From NCBI GenBank assembly GCA_003313425.1, contig NHZP01000012.1, forward strand, positions 1,302,001 through 1,366,000: a stretch of DNA of 64,000 nt, written 5' to 3'. How positions within the stretch are numbered: the first letter of the stretch is position 1; every line of letters starts with the position of its first letter. Shown piece after piece: positions 32,330 through 43,704 of this stretch. The stretch is from Pseudopyrenochaeta lycopersici. Its lineage: Eukaryota; Ascomycota; Dothideomycetes; Pleosporales; Pseudopyrenochaetaceae. The position numbers and the translations under genes were made by a program. Below the pieces are notes generated by a model that was not told the DNA's origin, ran no database searches, and saw nothing but the letters and a program-made list of their open reading frames with translations.

Positions 32330-34008
32330 ATGGCCTCCCAGCAACCGCAGAAGCCGCAAGGCTTGCCCAACCCTTATGGTCTGCCGAATCCATATGCTCA
32401 GAAGAGCCTTCCAAATCCTTATGCTTCAGCTACCGTCGCCTCTGCTGCGCCTGTCAAGTACACCGACGAGCAGGCAAAGGCAGAGCAGCAGAAGAAAGCA
32501 CCTGGTATCTACTTGATTTGCTCCATACCTTTGTCTTGGTCACGACTTATGTGAATGCGCAGCTTTTCACAACCCACACAACATCAAGCGGCCCCAGGCA
32601 AAGAGAGCCGGCCCTACCATCAAGAAGCCCCTCATGCCTGTGGTATCTGCAACTTCTTCGGATCCGGCAGCCACCACCGCCACATCACAGCAACACGGAA
32701 TTGACTGGTATCGAAGCACTGCAGATGACGATGCTGCCATTATAGAAGAGCGCAGACAGCGCAACTGGGAGGACAAGCAGAGGAAGAAAGAGCAGAAGAA
32801 GTTTAATAAGCTGTTTGGACAATGGAACCCTCAGGCTCCGCACAAGCCCGAACGATACTCAAATCTAAGGGCATACAGGGCTAGTGGCGGTTATCAGCGT
32901 AAAATGGAAGGCTTCAGCGCGTTCTTGCGGGGAGCTGCTGCTGCTCAAGCAAAACCCCTCGGTGAGAGTGAAGCTTTCAAGGGCTCTCGATCTGTATCTT
33001 CGTCCAGCTCTCCGCCACCCGCCTCTACCTGGAAACCTTCTTTCGCCCCACCTGCCTCCTATAACGACCCGGCTGCTCTACCTTCTGATCAGTCTGGAGA
33101 GGATGCCTATGCCAGCCGCATGCGTTTCTCACAACAACAGCAGGACACACCTCCCCCACCTCCGCCCCCACCTCCACCGATCGCCCAAGAGAATGCACCG
33201 CCTCCACCATCAGTCACAGATGGGTACCCTCCCCCTCCTCCCCCGCCACCAGCTGCCTCATTTCCAGCGTCGACAACCTACCAGGGTGCCACCATATCTG
33301 CACCCCCCGTTCGCTATGCGAATGCAACCATCTCGGCGCCACCAGTGCGCTACGAGCGTCCCGATATGCAGATGGACGATGGGAACAACGAGCCAGCCTA
33401 CGACGAACGGCCCGCGAAACGGCCCAAGATCAGCAAAGCCGAGGCAATGATGGCCAAGATGGGCTACAAGAAGGGCCAAGGCCTCGGAAAGAACAGCGAC
33501 GGAGTCGTTACCCATCTCGAAGTAAAGATGCGCAAAGTGCCACAGGGTGCTTCTACCCTCGATGATGAAGGAGGTAAGGTCAAGTCACAACAAGTTTGGG
33601 ACGTTCGTGGCGGCATGCGAACGCAGAAAGATGAACCTGGCAAGTTTGGCGAGGAATCATCTGTCGTTGTTACTTGGGGTTGTGTCGAGGATGTCGATTG
33701 GGACGCAAACTCTGCTCGAAACGACGGTGGGGTCAGACAGGATATGGGCGAAGCCTTCAGCACTAAAGTAAGATCCTGTCCTATGAATGAGCTAACTTCA
33801 CACTAACTTTGATTAGTTTGGCCCCGTTGAGCATGTGCAGCTCGATGAGAGCAACAAAGATGGCGTGGTGTATATCCACTTCAAGTCGGTCCTGAGCGCC
33901 CTCAATGCGGTGAACCGATTTGATGAAGGTTGGGAATTTAGGGGTAGGAAGATTCGGGCGAAGTACTATGATGAGCGCAAGTTCCACGCCGGCATATATG
34001 ATTTTTGA
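32330..34008 (+). CDS. SPF45/RBM17-type splicing factor (G-patch plus C-terminal UHM/RRM)
   Basis: Three exons, 32330-32504, 32563-33767 and 33817-34008, join to 523 residues; introns are 58 and 49 nt. The N-terminus has three copies of a LPNPY unit within 30 residues, then a basic segment FHNPHNIKRPQ formed across intron 1. A helical charged region (ERRQRNWEDKQRKKEQKKFNKL) leads to a conserved WNPQ...PERYSNLRAY stretch. Two poly-proline runs and a duplicated ATISAPPVRY unit follow. The G-patch is at about 345-390 (MMAKMGYKKGQGLGKN). The last 100 residues form an RRM-like U2AF-homology motif (VVTWGCVEDVDW ... FGPVEHVQLDE ... VYIHFKSVLSALNAVNRF ... RKIRAKYYDERKF). SPF45 proteins act in the nucleus in 3' splice-site choice and second-step splicing. 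The usual Arg-x-Phe peptide-binding motif reads Trp-Glu-Phe here. Confidence 0.9.
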
Positions 34009-34763
34009 TGGGACCCGTTCCCCTGATCTGATTGGCGTGTGAATGTGTGCGAGTCGTATTTTTCTACCTCTCTAAAAATTCTCTCAAATGCTTCCTTCGG
34101 GAGAATGTTGTAACACGGGATATGTGAGTGTGTGCTGGCAACAGCATATCAACATTTTAAAGTATCCCGCATGTATGAGTATGATTTTGTCGAGAATGGG
34201 AACGACAGCGCGCCATCTAGGGAAGCATACTTTAGGCATCATCATTAAGTTCCAGCAGGCGACAATATGTATGAATATGAATCTACAAGTGTAAAGCTTG
34301 AGTGAAGTCCGTCAGCCGCTTCATTCACGATAGGATTGTATTTCCTCGCCGTATTGCCATGCCATATCGTGCCTTGTGACCGGATTGGGTATCACTGGTG
34401 TACGGTATGCTCATTCAGTTGTTACTGTGGGCCGACGAACCTGATAGCTCCCAGGTCAGATGCCACATATAGCACAGGAAACAAGTATAAAATATAAACA
34501 CGGGAAAAGCGGACAGTATAACATATGTCGAGGGGTGAATAAAGCCCAGCTTGTCTGCTCAATCTTCCTTCCGTATCATCAGATCTATCAAGAGTACAGT
34601 AACCTTTTCGGTTCGAATTGTACAAAGCAAAATATCCATCTACAAAACATGCTTGAGTCTTTTCCAGGAAAAGGATATGACCAATCGCCACAACTCCGAG
34701 GTATATATATGCACTCTCACGCAGTCTCTCTAACCACGCAGAACACTCCAGGTATCACTCTCA
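34009..34763. other. Convergent intergenic stretch
   Basis: 755 bases of 3' flank for the SPF45 and mannosyltransferase genes, AT-rich in places. Open frames seen here run antisense to the last mannosyltransferase exon. Nothing else is recognised. Confidence 0.5.
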
Positions 34764-36242
34764 TCAAGCGTTACCCGGCTTCTCATCTGTATCGATGTGC
34801 CAGACGACATAGTTGGGTAGGCCATACACGCCATAACCCGCACGTTTCGCCATTTTCGCAAAGCCCTCAGTCTCGGCTTGGTTTTCGAAAGCGTAGCAAG
34901 GGAAATTGATGCCAGAGCGGTGTACATCTGCTTTGACGATGATGTTGACGCCGCCGATGCCGTCGAGGGGCATCTCTTCATCTTTGTCAGCGCGCCAGTC
35001 ACCTAGCTTGGCCATGTATCGCCGGTTCGTTGGGAACTCTTTGTAGCCTGTAAATTGTGTTAGTAAGAGGTGGAGATAATTTGAGATAAGTGCAAGGCGG
35101 GAAAGAGACCTTCAGCAAGTACAACATCTTTATCGAATGAAGCGGCCAGCTTGAGGCCTTCTGGAGATTCTTGCCAGGAGTTGTAGTCGACTAAATATGT
35201 TAGCATTGGACCAAATGAATTTCTGATTCACAACGTACAGCGCCCTTCAATGTCAACCATCTTGCCTTTCTCCTCCTTGTACCTGTGAAACCAGATGTCT
35301 GCGCCATGTTAGCACTAACTCCAAGTCGCTCAATTCCTAGCACACTCACTCGGAACGAGCACATCCCTGTCATGGGCCACAAAATCCTCAATAATCTTTG
35401 CAGGGCTATCAACGATGTCTACATCCCTCCAATATACCCAGCTATGCTCTGGTTTCATTGCGGTCGCCAACAAGTAATTTCTCGCTCTGCCCATGGCTTT
35501 TCTTCTTGGGCCCTGGGCCTCAAACTTGTGTCGATCTTCCACACTCTGCGAAAGTGTGACGCCAAAATCCTTCTCTACAATCATTGTTGATCGAAATGCA
35601 ACTTCCGGGTTATTTTGCACTCTTTCGAGCTCCACCGCCAAAGCCGCCATTGTGTCGTCTGTTGTATCGCCAACTAGAAACGCCAAATCGATCAGCTCGT
35701 GCGGATATGTTAGCTGCGTAAGGAGGTCGAAGTGCTTAGGGAGGTAAAAGGACGCATCGCGGAGTGGTGTCAGGATCAACACACGCTCCTTATTCCGGGC
35801 AGCGTCGACAGTTGACTTGATTTTGTTGAGGTCAACGTGTTCAATATCACTGCTGTTGACCTCAATTTCCTTGTGGTGGTTGAATATGACGGGTGTGTTG
35901 AGATGGGCGTGCCAGTCTTCGTTCTCGTTTGGTGTCAAATGCATTGGTGATTTTGAGGGACCCCAGCAGTAAAATCTGAAGGTAAAATGGTTAGACATTG
36001 ATTTAACCGTATGCATCCATAGTCACTGTATTGATCCACTGCAACTGCATTCACAATCTAAGTGTAACGTACCTGTGCATCTCTCCAGTGGTAGATCCCA
36101 TTGACCGCAATAGTAGAATAATTGCGGTAACCAGGGCCATCGGCACCAGAAATCGTGGACTCCGTACTGTTTGTATTATATGCCGTGAGGGCGGCAGCCG
36201 TGCTTGAGCAGCCTTCCACAAATAGCCATTTCCCAGGAGCAT
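34764..36242 (-). CDS. mnn9: Mannan polymerase subunit, Anp1/Mnn9/Van1 family (GT62), Mnn9-like
   Basis: Five exons, 36242-36073, 35975-35350, 35298-35239, 35190-35110 and 35047-34764, join to 406 residues. All four introns (97, 51, 48 and 62 nt) have canonical ends. A short basic N-terminus and one signal anchor (about 31-47, FLVPMALVTAIILLL) make it a type II Golgi protein. The lumenal GT62 domain shows ERVLILTPLRDA near 120, LTYPHELIDLAFLVGDTTDDT near 145-165, RRKAMGRARNYLLATA near 214-228, and the metal-binding VYWRDVDIVDSP (D241 and D243). It ends with a block running from GGVNIIVKADVHRSGINFPC to AETEGFAKMAKRAG. These proteins extend the alpha-1,6-mannan backbone of N-glycans in the cis-Golgi as part of M-Pol complexes. 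Length favours Mnn9 over Anp1 or Van1, but the paralog assignment is not certain. Confidence 0.9.
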
Positions 36243-39200
36243 GTTGAATCGATATCCGCCTCGGTGCTCCTTCTCCTCCTCCCCTCTGCTCTGCGATATC
36301 CGTATTGACGAACTCCGCGCCCGTACGTTCTCGGTATTATTTGTTTCTCGCTGCGAGTGGAGAGGCGGCGATCGTGACTGTGGTGAAGCCAGCGTGCTGG
36401 CGTGGAGCGCAGGAGCGCAAATCTTAGCACACGCTGATTGTGCTGGACGTCGCGGAAGGCTCGGGCGCTCGTGTTGCGGGAGCGACAGACTGAGGGAGCT
36501 GTAGATGCGTTTCTCTGCTAGCGAATGTGGAGTGGAAGGAGCGACTGGTGAAGAATGAATGCAATTGAGGACACAGTCTAGAGAAACTTTCTTGAGCCCT
36601 GAGTATGGGAGAGGCGCTAAATGTAGATCAATCGCGATAGGTCCACCGATGACGACGCTTTAGGAGCCTACAGCTTGGCTTGTTGAATCCACTAGTTCGC
36701 TGCGCTTTCCGCTCGTTCCATTCAAAAGGTCTTCGTCCAAGCATCGTGAAAGATAGTCGCGTCTGGAGCAAACAATTGCAAAGTCGCGTGTACGACCCTT
36801 GCTCATGAGCCGCGAAAGCCATTCGCTGGCCCATGGAACACCGATGTCATGCCGCACGCTAGTTGAGCGCCACAGCCGTCAAGGACGAGGCTGCCCAAAA
36901 GTCACTATCAAAAGCAAGCACTTCATCAGTCACGTCGAAAAGCATGCGCCATGTTCATAGACGCGTAAAGGTTGTAGCTACGTCATTTGGTCCGTAAGGA
37001 TCTAGTTGCTGCGGCCCGCACCTAGCGGCTAAACCGTCTTGTCCCAGGGCAGTGGGATGCCTGAACCAAACACTGAACATCTGCGAATACAAACACCGCC
37101 CTGCCATACACCCGTGGCTGTCTTCGATACTTCAGCCTTGCATAGTAAGATTTTCAATTTCCGCAAAGATCTTGAACCTTGAGCACAGGAGCTTCATGTA
37201 CGTAAAGGGCGAGAGTCTGGCACCATGGTTTGATCGACCTTGAGGGAACAAAAGGGAGCAAAAGGGGTCAAGTCTTTCGTGAGCCTGGCTTACGATTATC
37301 GCTCGATTGTGAAGGAGATATATTTGTAGGTGTGAAATTTGTCCCAGTATGGGTTGCACAATATGACGGTGGGCAAGGGATGACACGGTGCAATGCATGC
37401 AATGTGCTATGGTTCTTCCCCTCTTGCTGCACTAGCAGGGAAAGATATCAGGATTCCTCAGACCATATTGCATGCGATGATTAACTCATAAGGAGGTGAG
37501 GGAGGGCAAAACAGTGCATCAATAGGCGGTGCGTATCGACGTAACAACGCAGCTAGTCGTTGAAGTTGCCCTTGGAAGTCTTCTGGTGGGTAGAGCGAAG
37601 TTTTTCGCATTGCCAATCTGCCTGAGCTAAGTTCACTGGCGCTATTAGGTACCACAAATACTCCTTCGATCCTTTCGTCGCTCGAAGTGGTCGAGGAATC
37701 AGGAAGACTACCTCGTATCGTGATGACAGCGGGTCTTGGTCACATGTGACCTCCATCAAGCTTGTCTAGAGAAGCGAGTACCCGCTAAATCATTTATGCA
37801 AGGTCTGAGTATCGGTCCGAACGGCTATGAAAAGCTAATTTTGAGCCCGTTGGATCGAAGTTTGCGGACATGGTGGCTCGAAATCGCCGTGTTCACTCTC
37901 CGCACTCTCGCCGCCCGTGGCACGACTCCCGCACAATTCCTTCTGCAGAAGGATCACCTGCATAGCCGTTGCTAGCAAACAGTGACAATGCCAGCATCTC
38001 ATCCACTAGAGTCCAAGAGGCAGACAAGGATGCACGCACATAGCCGTTGGAACTGAGGTCGAGACCTCGAATCTATATGGCAAGCTGAGATCAAAGTGAT
38101 AGATCGAAGCAGCACAACGCTCAACTGCCGCTTGGTGGCTGGCAGGATTGGCCCCTGCAACGAGCCATTCAAAACGTTCGCTAGCCAATGTTGATCATAG
38201 ATCGGGTCTGGCGCCACGACAGGAATTCGTCCGCAAAAGCAACAAAATATCAATTCGGCCCTTCTGGTTCATCATGATTCATCATAAAGGCTACGGTTTC
38301 AGCGAGCATCCTCATGCATGCTGCCGATAGATTCCGAGGTCTGCTTCACCATGTGTCTCTCTCTCCAGGAGTCCAGCTAGCCAAGGATATTGACTGTAGT
38401 TGTGAAGTCTCCGGTATTACCCCGTTTTAGAGACTTCTATGGAAGCTGCAAGATTATCGAATACGGGGCATTTCAGGTGGAAGCTAGAGGATTTTTCAGC
38501 CCACGAAAACAGTCAAAAAGCCATGCTTATGACCCCCAAATATCACAGAATTAGGCGGAAACTGTGTGGTGAGCCATAATATAGACTAGTCACTTTCCAC
38601 CTCGAAACGACAAGCAACAAGAAGACAGCTCTTCATCGTTCATCTTGCCGTCTCTTTGAACAGATAACTATCCCATGCTAGGGCTTCCGCGGACCAGTAT
38701 GTGGTCAGGGTAGTGATGGTTGCCGCAGTTGATGTAGTGGCTGCAAGCCCTCATGCGGTACACGAGTACACATTCTGGGCAGCAATGAAACAAGCTTCCC
38801 AACCCCAAGCCAGTGCCGATAACAACACGTTCTTGCTGTAGCTGGCCGCCTGCTGTATACCAGAGTCTGTTACACAGGTGCAGCAGCCTAGAAAGCATTA
38901 CACTCGATTTTGACAGTGTGCCGGTACCGATTGACAGGCCAAGGCCTCGACAGAGCACCGCATACGGGTGCAGAACACTCACTGGAAAGGCAGGGGCCTT
39001 ATCCACCAGTGAAGATGAAGCAAGCGCCGTCAAAGCCGACCAGCAAATCAAACGGTTGCGGTAGCACGAATCTGGTATTCCTTCAGCGCTGACGGCGTTG
39101 CTGCATTGTGGTATTGTAACCAGGATCCCCAGACTGCAGCTAACCGTTCAGAATGAGCATCACTGCACAACCGGGTGCTCTCATGCGGGCAGAAACGCGA

Positions 39201-39876
39201 GTAATCGCCGCGAGACTGATTGGAAGGAGTGTGTCGTGCAGCGGAACTCCAAAGCCGGAACCGTTAGCGAGGCTAGATGAAAAGGGAAAAGTGGATTTGG
39301 ATCTTGTGTTGCCAGTCAAAATAGGGTACTGAGAATTAATGGTTTGTGAACTGTGAGAGGAATCACAAGGAAGACTAGGGCCAGGAGGGTGAGAGTTGGA
39401 GGCGCAGAAGTTGAATTACTTGGTCGCGCTTTCCAAGCGTGAGAGACCGCTGCTTAGATCTAATATCTGCTCCTTCCTCCGACTGATACCCAATGTTTAT
39501 CGTAATTAGATCAAACCGATACCAGACGCAAAGAGACTCGTAGAGCGGTAGACCGTAGAGTCTAGTAATCTGTGCACCAAAGGAATGCTGAACTAGATCA
39601 ATATGAAAGAGGTATCTTCCCAGTTGAGGCCAGAGATACAGTATGTGTACATGTGGAACAGACAGACAAGCTGAAGACATGTAAATCCTTGATAGAGAAC
39701 ACCGCCATTATGAACAGGAACAAACTTTTGGGGTGGTGCTGTCAATGTCGTACGGGAGAGATCAGAATGGTGCTTACTGTAGCGAAAACGCTTGCGAGAC
39801 CTCCTGACACACAAATGTGATCGTCGACGCTACCGAAAAAAAACGAAGGAAAGCCTGTCGCAATGTTTCGTGGTCT
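36243..39876. other. 3.6 kb gene-poor stretch
   Basis: The left 350 bases are the promoter of the mannosyltransferase gene. Beyond that, only short open frames occur on both strands, none with a domain or clean splice model. The one coding-like piece is the cysteine-containing frame at 38668-39051, listed separately. No transposase, terminal repeat pair or RNA gene was recognised. Confidence 0.5.
38668..39051 (-). pseudogene. Possible exon or remnant of a cysteine-rich protein
   Basis: A minus-strand frame of 127 codons has no ATG at its start. It contains a GTGAGT donor-like site near 38980 and a TTTCTAG acceptor-like site near 38890. The segment after that acceptor has spaced cysteines (LHLCNRLWY, LFHCCPECVLVYRMRACSHYINCGNHHYP). 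I could not find an upstream exon with an ATG and signal peptide. It may be a decayed secreted-protein gene or chance. Confidence 0.22.
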
Positions 39877-40948
39877 TCAGATTCTAGGCCTCGAGGAAAG
39901 GGGGGAAACGAAGCCTTCGGCGCCCCGACCGTCACTAGAGGCAGCAATTCGGCTTGCCCATCTCCTGCTCAACGTTCGCTCAAGAAAGCGTCGAAGCTCA
40001 TCGCTAGAAGCTCCTGATTGAAGCAGTGCATTTATCTCATACTCCAGATTTTCTCGCTCTTGGACAACGTCATCGATAATCGCGGTCGAGTCTCTAATGA
40101 CCTGATATGTTGATTCGAAGATGTTTGACTTGTTATAGGCAAGTGGATTTATACCACTACCTTCTTTGATATCTTCAGAGACGTTGTTGCATTTAAGCGG
40201 GGTCCAGCCTGGTTTTCTCTTGCCATGCCGTTGGGCGGCCACTTGGGCAAAATCTGGGTTGATGCCTAGTAACATATTTTGCAGGCTAGCAAACCAAAAG
40301 CTGTGATCGTAACGGCGACCAGCTTCCCCCTCTTCCTTCGAAGCTTTCTCGTGTTTGGCGTTATTGTTCCCGAGACGCGAGTAGTACTTCCGATCAGTGC
40401 GTTTTCGCCGTGCAGCTTTCCCTACGGTCTTGCTCATGGCTTTTATGTACCCACATTTAACACACGCCTTGCCAGCATCGATTAGTATGTTTTCGCCCAT
40501 CTGCAAACAGACTGGGCAATGCCGACCTGGCGCCGCCTGCAGATTGGGTGTGGGATACGGGTGATGGAGATGCCCATAGGTCATCGCCAGCCTATTCATC
40601 GGTGGAGTGTGACGATACAATGGCTCGTGAAGGGCTATGACTGGAGATGCGGAGCGAGATAGGTGGTAGTCTTGCTCAGAAGAAGAAGATGAGGAGGATA
40701 CCGAGGCGTGTCGCGATGTTTTCGAGTTAGGTTGATCACCGTGATCGTGGAACGGATCGTGGAGGATGGGCGCCAGCTGAATGAAATCACCTTCACTACC
40801 AAAGTTAGTACAACTATTAAAGGTGCTGGTGAAGAACTTACACCTTGGGAACGGTCACCCCGCCTACAACAGACTCCAGGCTTCCTCCAGGCTTGCCATT
40901 GATTCCAACTTTGGTTGGGTCTGGCAAATGACGTTGCTCAACGTTCAT
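39877..40948 (-). CDS. Zinc-ribbon-containing protein of unknown function
   Basis: Two exons, 40948-40842 and 40795-39877, join to 341 residues. The 46-nt intron has a GTAAGT donor, an ACTAAC branch point and a TGGTAG acceptor. The first exon supplies the only good ATG (MNVEQRHLPD). A Ser-rich region with seven consecutive serines near 65 precedes a four-cysteine ribbon, CPVC at 129-132 and CVKC at 147-150, followed by a Lys/Arg-rich stretch (AARRKRTDRKYYSRLG) and a His/Trp-containing segment (RYDHSFWFASLQNML). The C-terminal part is helical (TAIIDDVVQERENLEYEINALLQ). Such a layout suits a nucleic-acid or protein-binding factor, but I do not recognise the family. Confidence 0.68.
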
Positions 40949-42424
40949 AATGTTTGGAAGATCGTGCACAATCAACATTCGGAGTAAGCACAAGCTTATT
41001 TTAAAAAATAAATAGCAAAGAAAGTCTTTGATAATATGGAGAGAGTCGAGGGCGTGACCATGACAGTCACTCTTATACTTCTAAAATGAAGGCCATGGCT
41101 TCTTGCAACAGGCCCTGCGCAGCACACACTGGACGATGGCTGCGCGGAAGCGGGTGACTGGACTAGGAAAGTGATGACCATTGTAACCTTCTACTGTTGA
41201 GGGCCCGTGATGCAGACTCGCTACCGTTCAAAATATCCGTGGAATCGTATGTCGATAGAAAAAGGGCTAGTTACCGCCTGCAGTGGTAATACAGCTAATG
41301 TGGGGGGGATGCACTCTCACTCCTGGTCGTTTATCCCTTGCTGCATGTCGTATGAAACAAGGACAGGGAGGTCGGCATGCCAAGCGACAGGCATAGTTTC
41401 CCATGTCACTGATGTTTTCGCAGTCATAGCCATCAAATGCAAGGTGGACTTACACCGCTCACCCGCTAGCGTTCGCTTCGAAGAGCGGCGACAGCTCATT
41501 GAACAAGGCTGCCGTTAACAAAAGGTAGCCAATGTAGAACAGCATTTGTCAGATGCAGAACGTGCAGTTGTAGTACTCTGGTCGCAACTTGAGCGTGTCT
41601 CAGAGCAGCTCCTCCACTTTTGGATCTAAGGCTGATCACATCTTTCTCAATTCGTGACCAAGGTGTGATCGTGGCTTACCTGAGTTCACAGATCAGATAA
41701 GAAAGACGACTCCTGGACGACACCGCTTTCCTGGCTGGCGGACAAGCTGCAGGATCCTCGATTCGCGGGGTCCAAGGTCAGCAACTCTCTCTTTTGGGCA
41801 GCGCGAGGGTCGAAGCGCCCCAGACAGGCCTGGAGGTGGGGCTTGTTCGAGATGGTCGATAACTGGGTGCCACAAGCAGCTTCTGCATGAATATGTGCGA
41901 CACAGACGCTAAGGATGGATTCTGCCTTTCCCGGCTCGAGCAATCATCGAATTGATGCGTCCTGAGGGAAAAATGTGATGAGGAAAAGCCGTAGTGCAGG
42001 AAAGCGGCATTACGGGAACGTGAAGCACGAGAATCGAGAGGGGACCGCGGAAAGGCCTTAGAACAAGAAGCGGACAGTGGTTTTGTGCGTAGGCAAAAAT
42101 ACAAGGCGAATCCACCACACACAAGAGAGTTAGCACATGCAATTATCCCAAACCAATCAATCATTCCTTCCATTCAGCAACAGTGTTGCTGAGCAGGTAG
42201 GCTATAGTGTACTGTTGATAAAAAGTCTACTTCGACCTTGGTAGCCAAATGATACATACAAGTGTTGCATGCTGGTCCATTAACCTGTCCCCGAAGCCCC
42301 TCTAGCCCCAAAAGGCTGAACGCTGCCGTCAGCGCCTACTCGCTTGATGCCATACGCTATCAAAGAAAGTCAGATGGTGGATTAGTCTATGCAATTATGG
42401 TTGAACGCCAGCGTCGTAAACTGT
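40949..42424. other. 1.5 kb gene-poor stretch
   Basis: It includes the promoter of the zinc-ribbon gene and the 3' flank of the Ecm33-like gene. The 131-codon minus frame at 41778-42173 starts with ATG and a hydrophobic run but becomes compositionally random, with overlapping open frames, and I do not call it. Confidence 0.45.
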
Positions 42425-43704
42425 TTAGAAGAGCAAGACGGCGGCCATGGCAGCAAGACCAAGAGCACCGTTGACCGCGCTCAGAGAGGATGCAGCACCG
42501 GTCTTGTTGCTGCCCTGGTCCTTGGGCTTGTGGCCCTCGGTTCCGGGATCCTCGACCTTGCCACGGCAGAAGTAAAGGCCCTGAATGTTCTTCTTATCCT
42601 TGAGAGGCTTGTAGAAGGCGCAGGCTGCGGTGACATTGTCGGTAGATTGGAGGTTGAAAGCGCCCTTGACGAAATCAAGCTTGGGAGTCTCGACCCTGTA
42701 CGAGATTAGCAACCATCTGATGCATTTCTGGTATGAACTTACTTGGACATGTTACCACTGATATCAAAAGCACCACCAATACTTTCCAGGGCGGGGAAGC
42801 CATCAACCTCAAGGAGAGCAGAGTTATTGGCGATTTGGAGATTGTCGGTGATCTTGGTCAACAGAGGGAAGGTGATGTTGGACAATTTCTCATTGGCAAC
42901 AACGGCGACTGCTTCGCCGACGGTGGTAAGGTTGGGCGCAGAGAACGACTCGAAGCCGTTGTTGTAAAGACCCAGAGAGCCGTTGAGCGTCTCGAGCGAC
43001 GGGACTGAGACGGAACCGCAGAATCGGAAGGTCAAGTTGGTGGCCCAGATGAGGTTGGGCAGCTCAACCTTGACGTTCTCGTTGTTGTCCGCCAAGGTTA
43101 GAGAGTCGGAGACATTGCCCAACTGCATCGAAATCTCGTTGATGTAACCGTTGTTGGCAATGAAGAGGGTCTCGACTTCCTCAATATTGATACCCTTGAG
43201 GGATCGGAGGCCAGTGTTTTGAATGTCGACCTTCTTTGCCTCCTCGACTTCGGCGGTGAAACCAATCGTCTGCAGATTGGGCAGAGCGCTCCACTTGATT
43301 GAATCAATGTTCTTGAGCTTGGGGAAGTCGACGCCGTAGAGACGGGTTAGCCCTTCTAGGTGCATCTCGCCGTCAAGAGTCTCGAGGTCGCTAGCGCTGA
43401 TGCGCTTGATATTTGCGTTATCTGTAGCCACCAGGTTGCCGCTCAGTTTCTTAATGCCATTGAGGGCAATGTCTTCTGTGGTACCCGTCGCGACGGCGAT
43501 ACTGCCAGAGAAGGTTGAGCAGGTAGCCAAAGCAGTCGCGTCGCCTGCATTCTGAACGGTGAGGGTGGCAGAGGCACTGCAGGCGGCTGTGGTGCAGGTC
43601 AGTACATGGTCAATGGATGGGGACGCTCAATGCAGCCACAACGTACCATAGGCGGTGCTGGCTGCTGCCAGGGCCGGAAGGGCGATCTTCAGCATGGAAG
43701 GCAT
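42425..43704 (-). CDS. ecm33: Ecm33-like GPI-anchored cell-wall protein
   Basis: Three exons, 43704-43647, 43586-42743 and 42695-42425, join to 390 residues; introns are 60 and 47 nt. Residues 1 to about 19 are a signal peptide (MPSMLKIALPALAAASTAYA). Leucine-rich repeat-like receptor-L units follow, with repeated cores such as SLKGINIEEVETLFIANN, LNGSLGLYNNGFESF, and ITDNLQIANNSALLEV, together with several NxS/T sites. One cysteine pair sits in the N-terminal part, another near AACAFYKPL...GLYFCRG. A Ser/Gly/Asn segment and the hydrophobic tail ALGLAAMAAVLLF form a GPI attachment signal. Yeast Ecm33 and Sps2 relatives are needed for wall integrity and mannoprotein sorting. Here too the protein should sit on the plasma membrane or wall. 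Length is close to the usual 400. Confidence 0.92.

Noticed and set aside
38400..38520. Partly complementary CCCCGT / ACGGGG runs suggesting a transposon end
   Set aside because: The match is only 6-7 bases, with no longer terminal repeat, target-site duplication or transposase nearby.
41778..42173. 131-codon minus frame with ATG and hydrophobic start
   Set aside because: The sequence after the first 30 residues looks random, overlapping frames are open, and no splice partner or domain was found.
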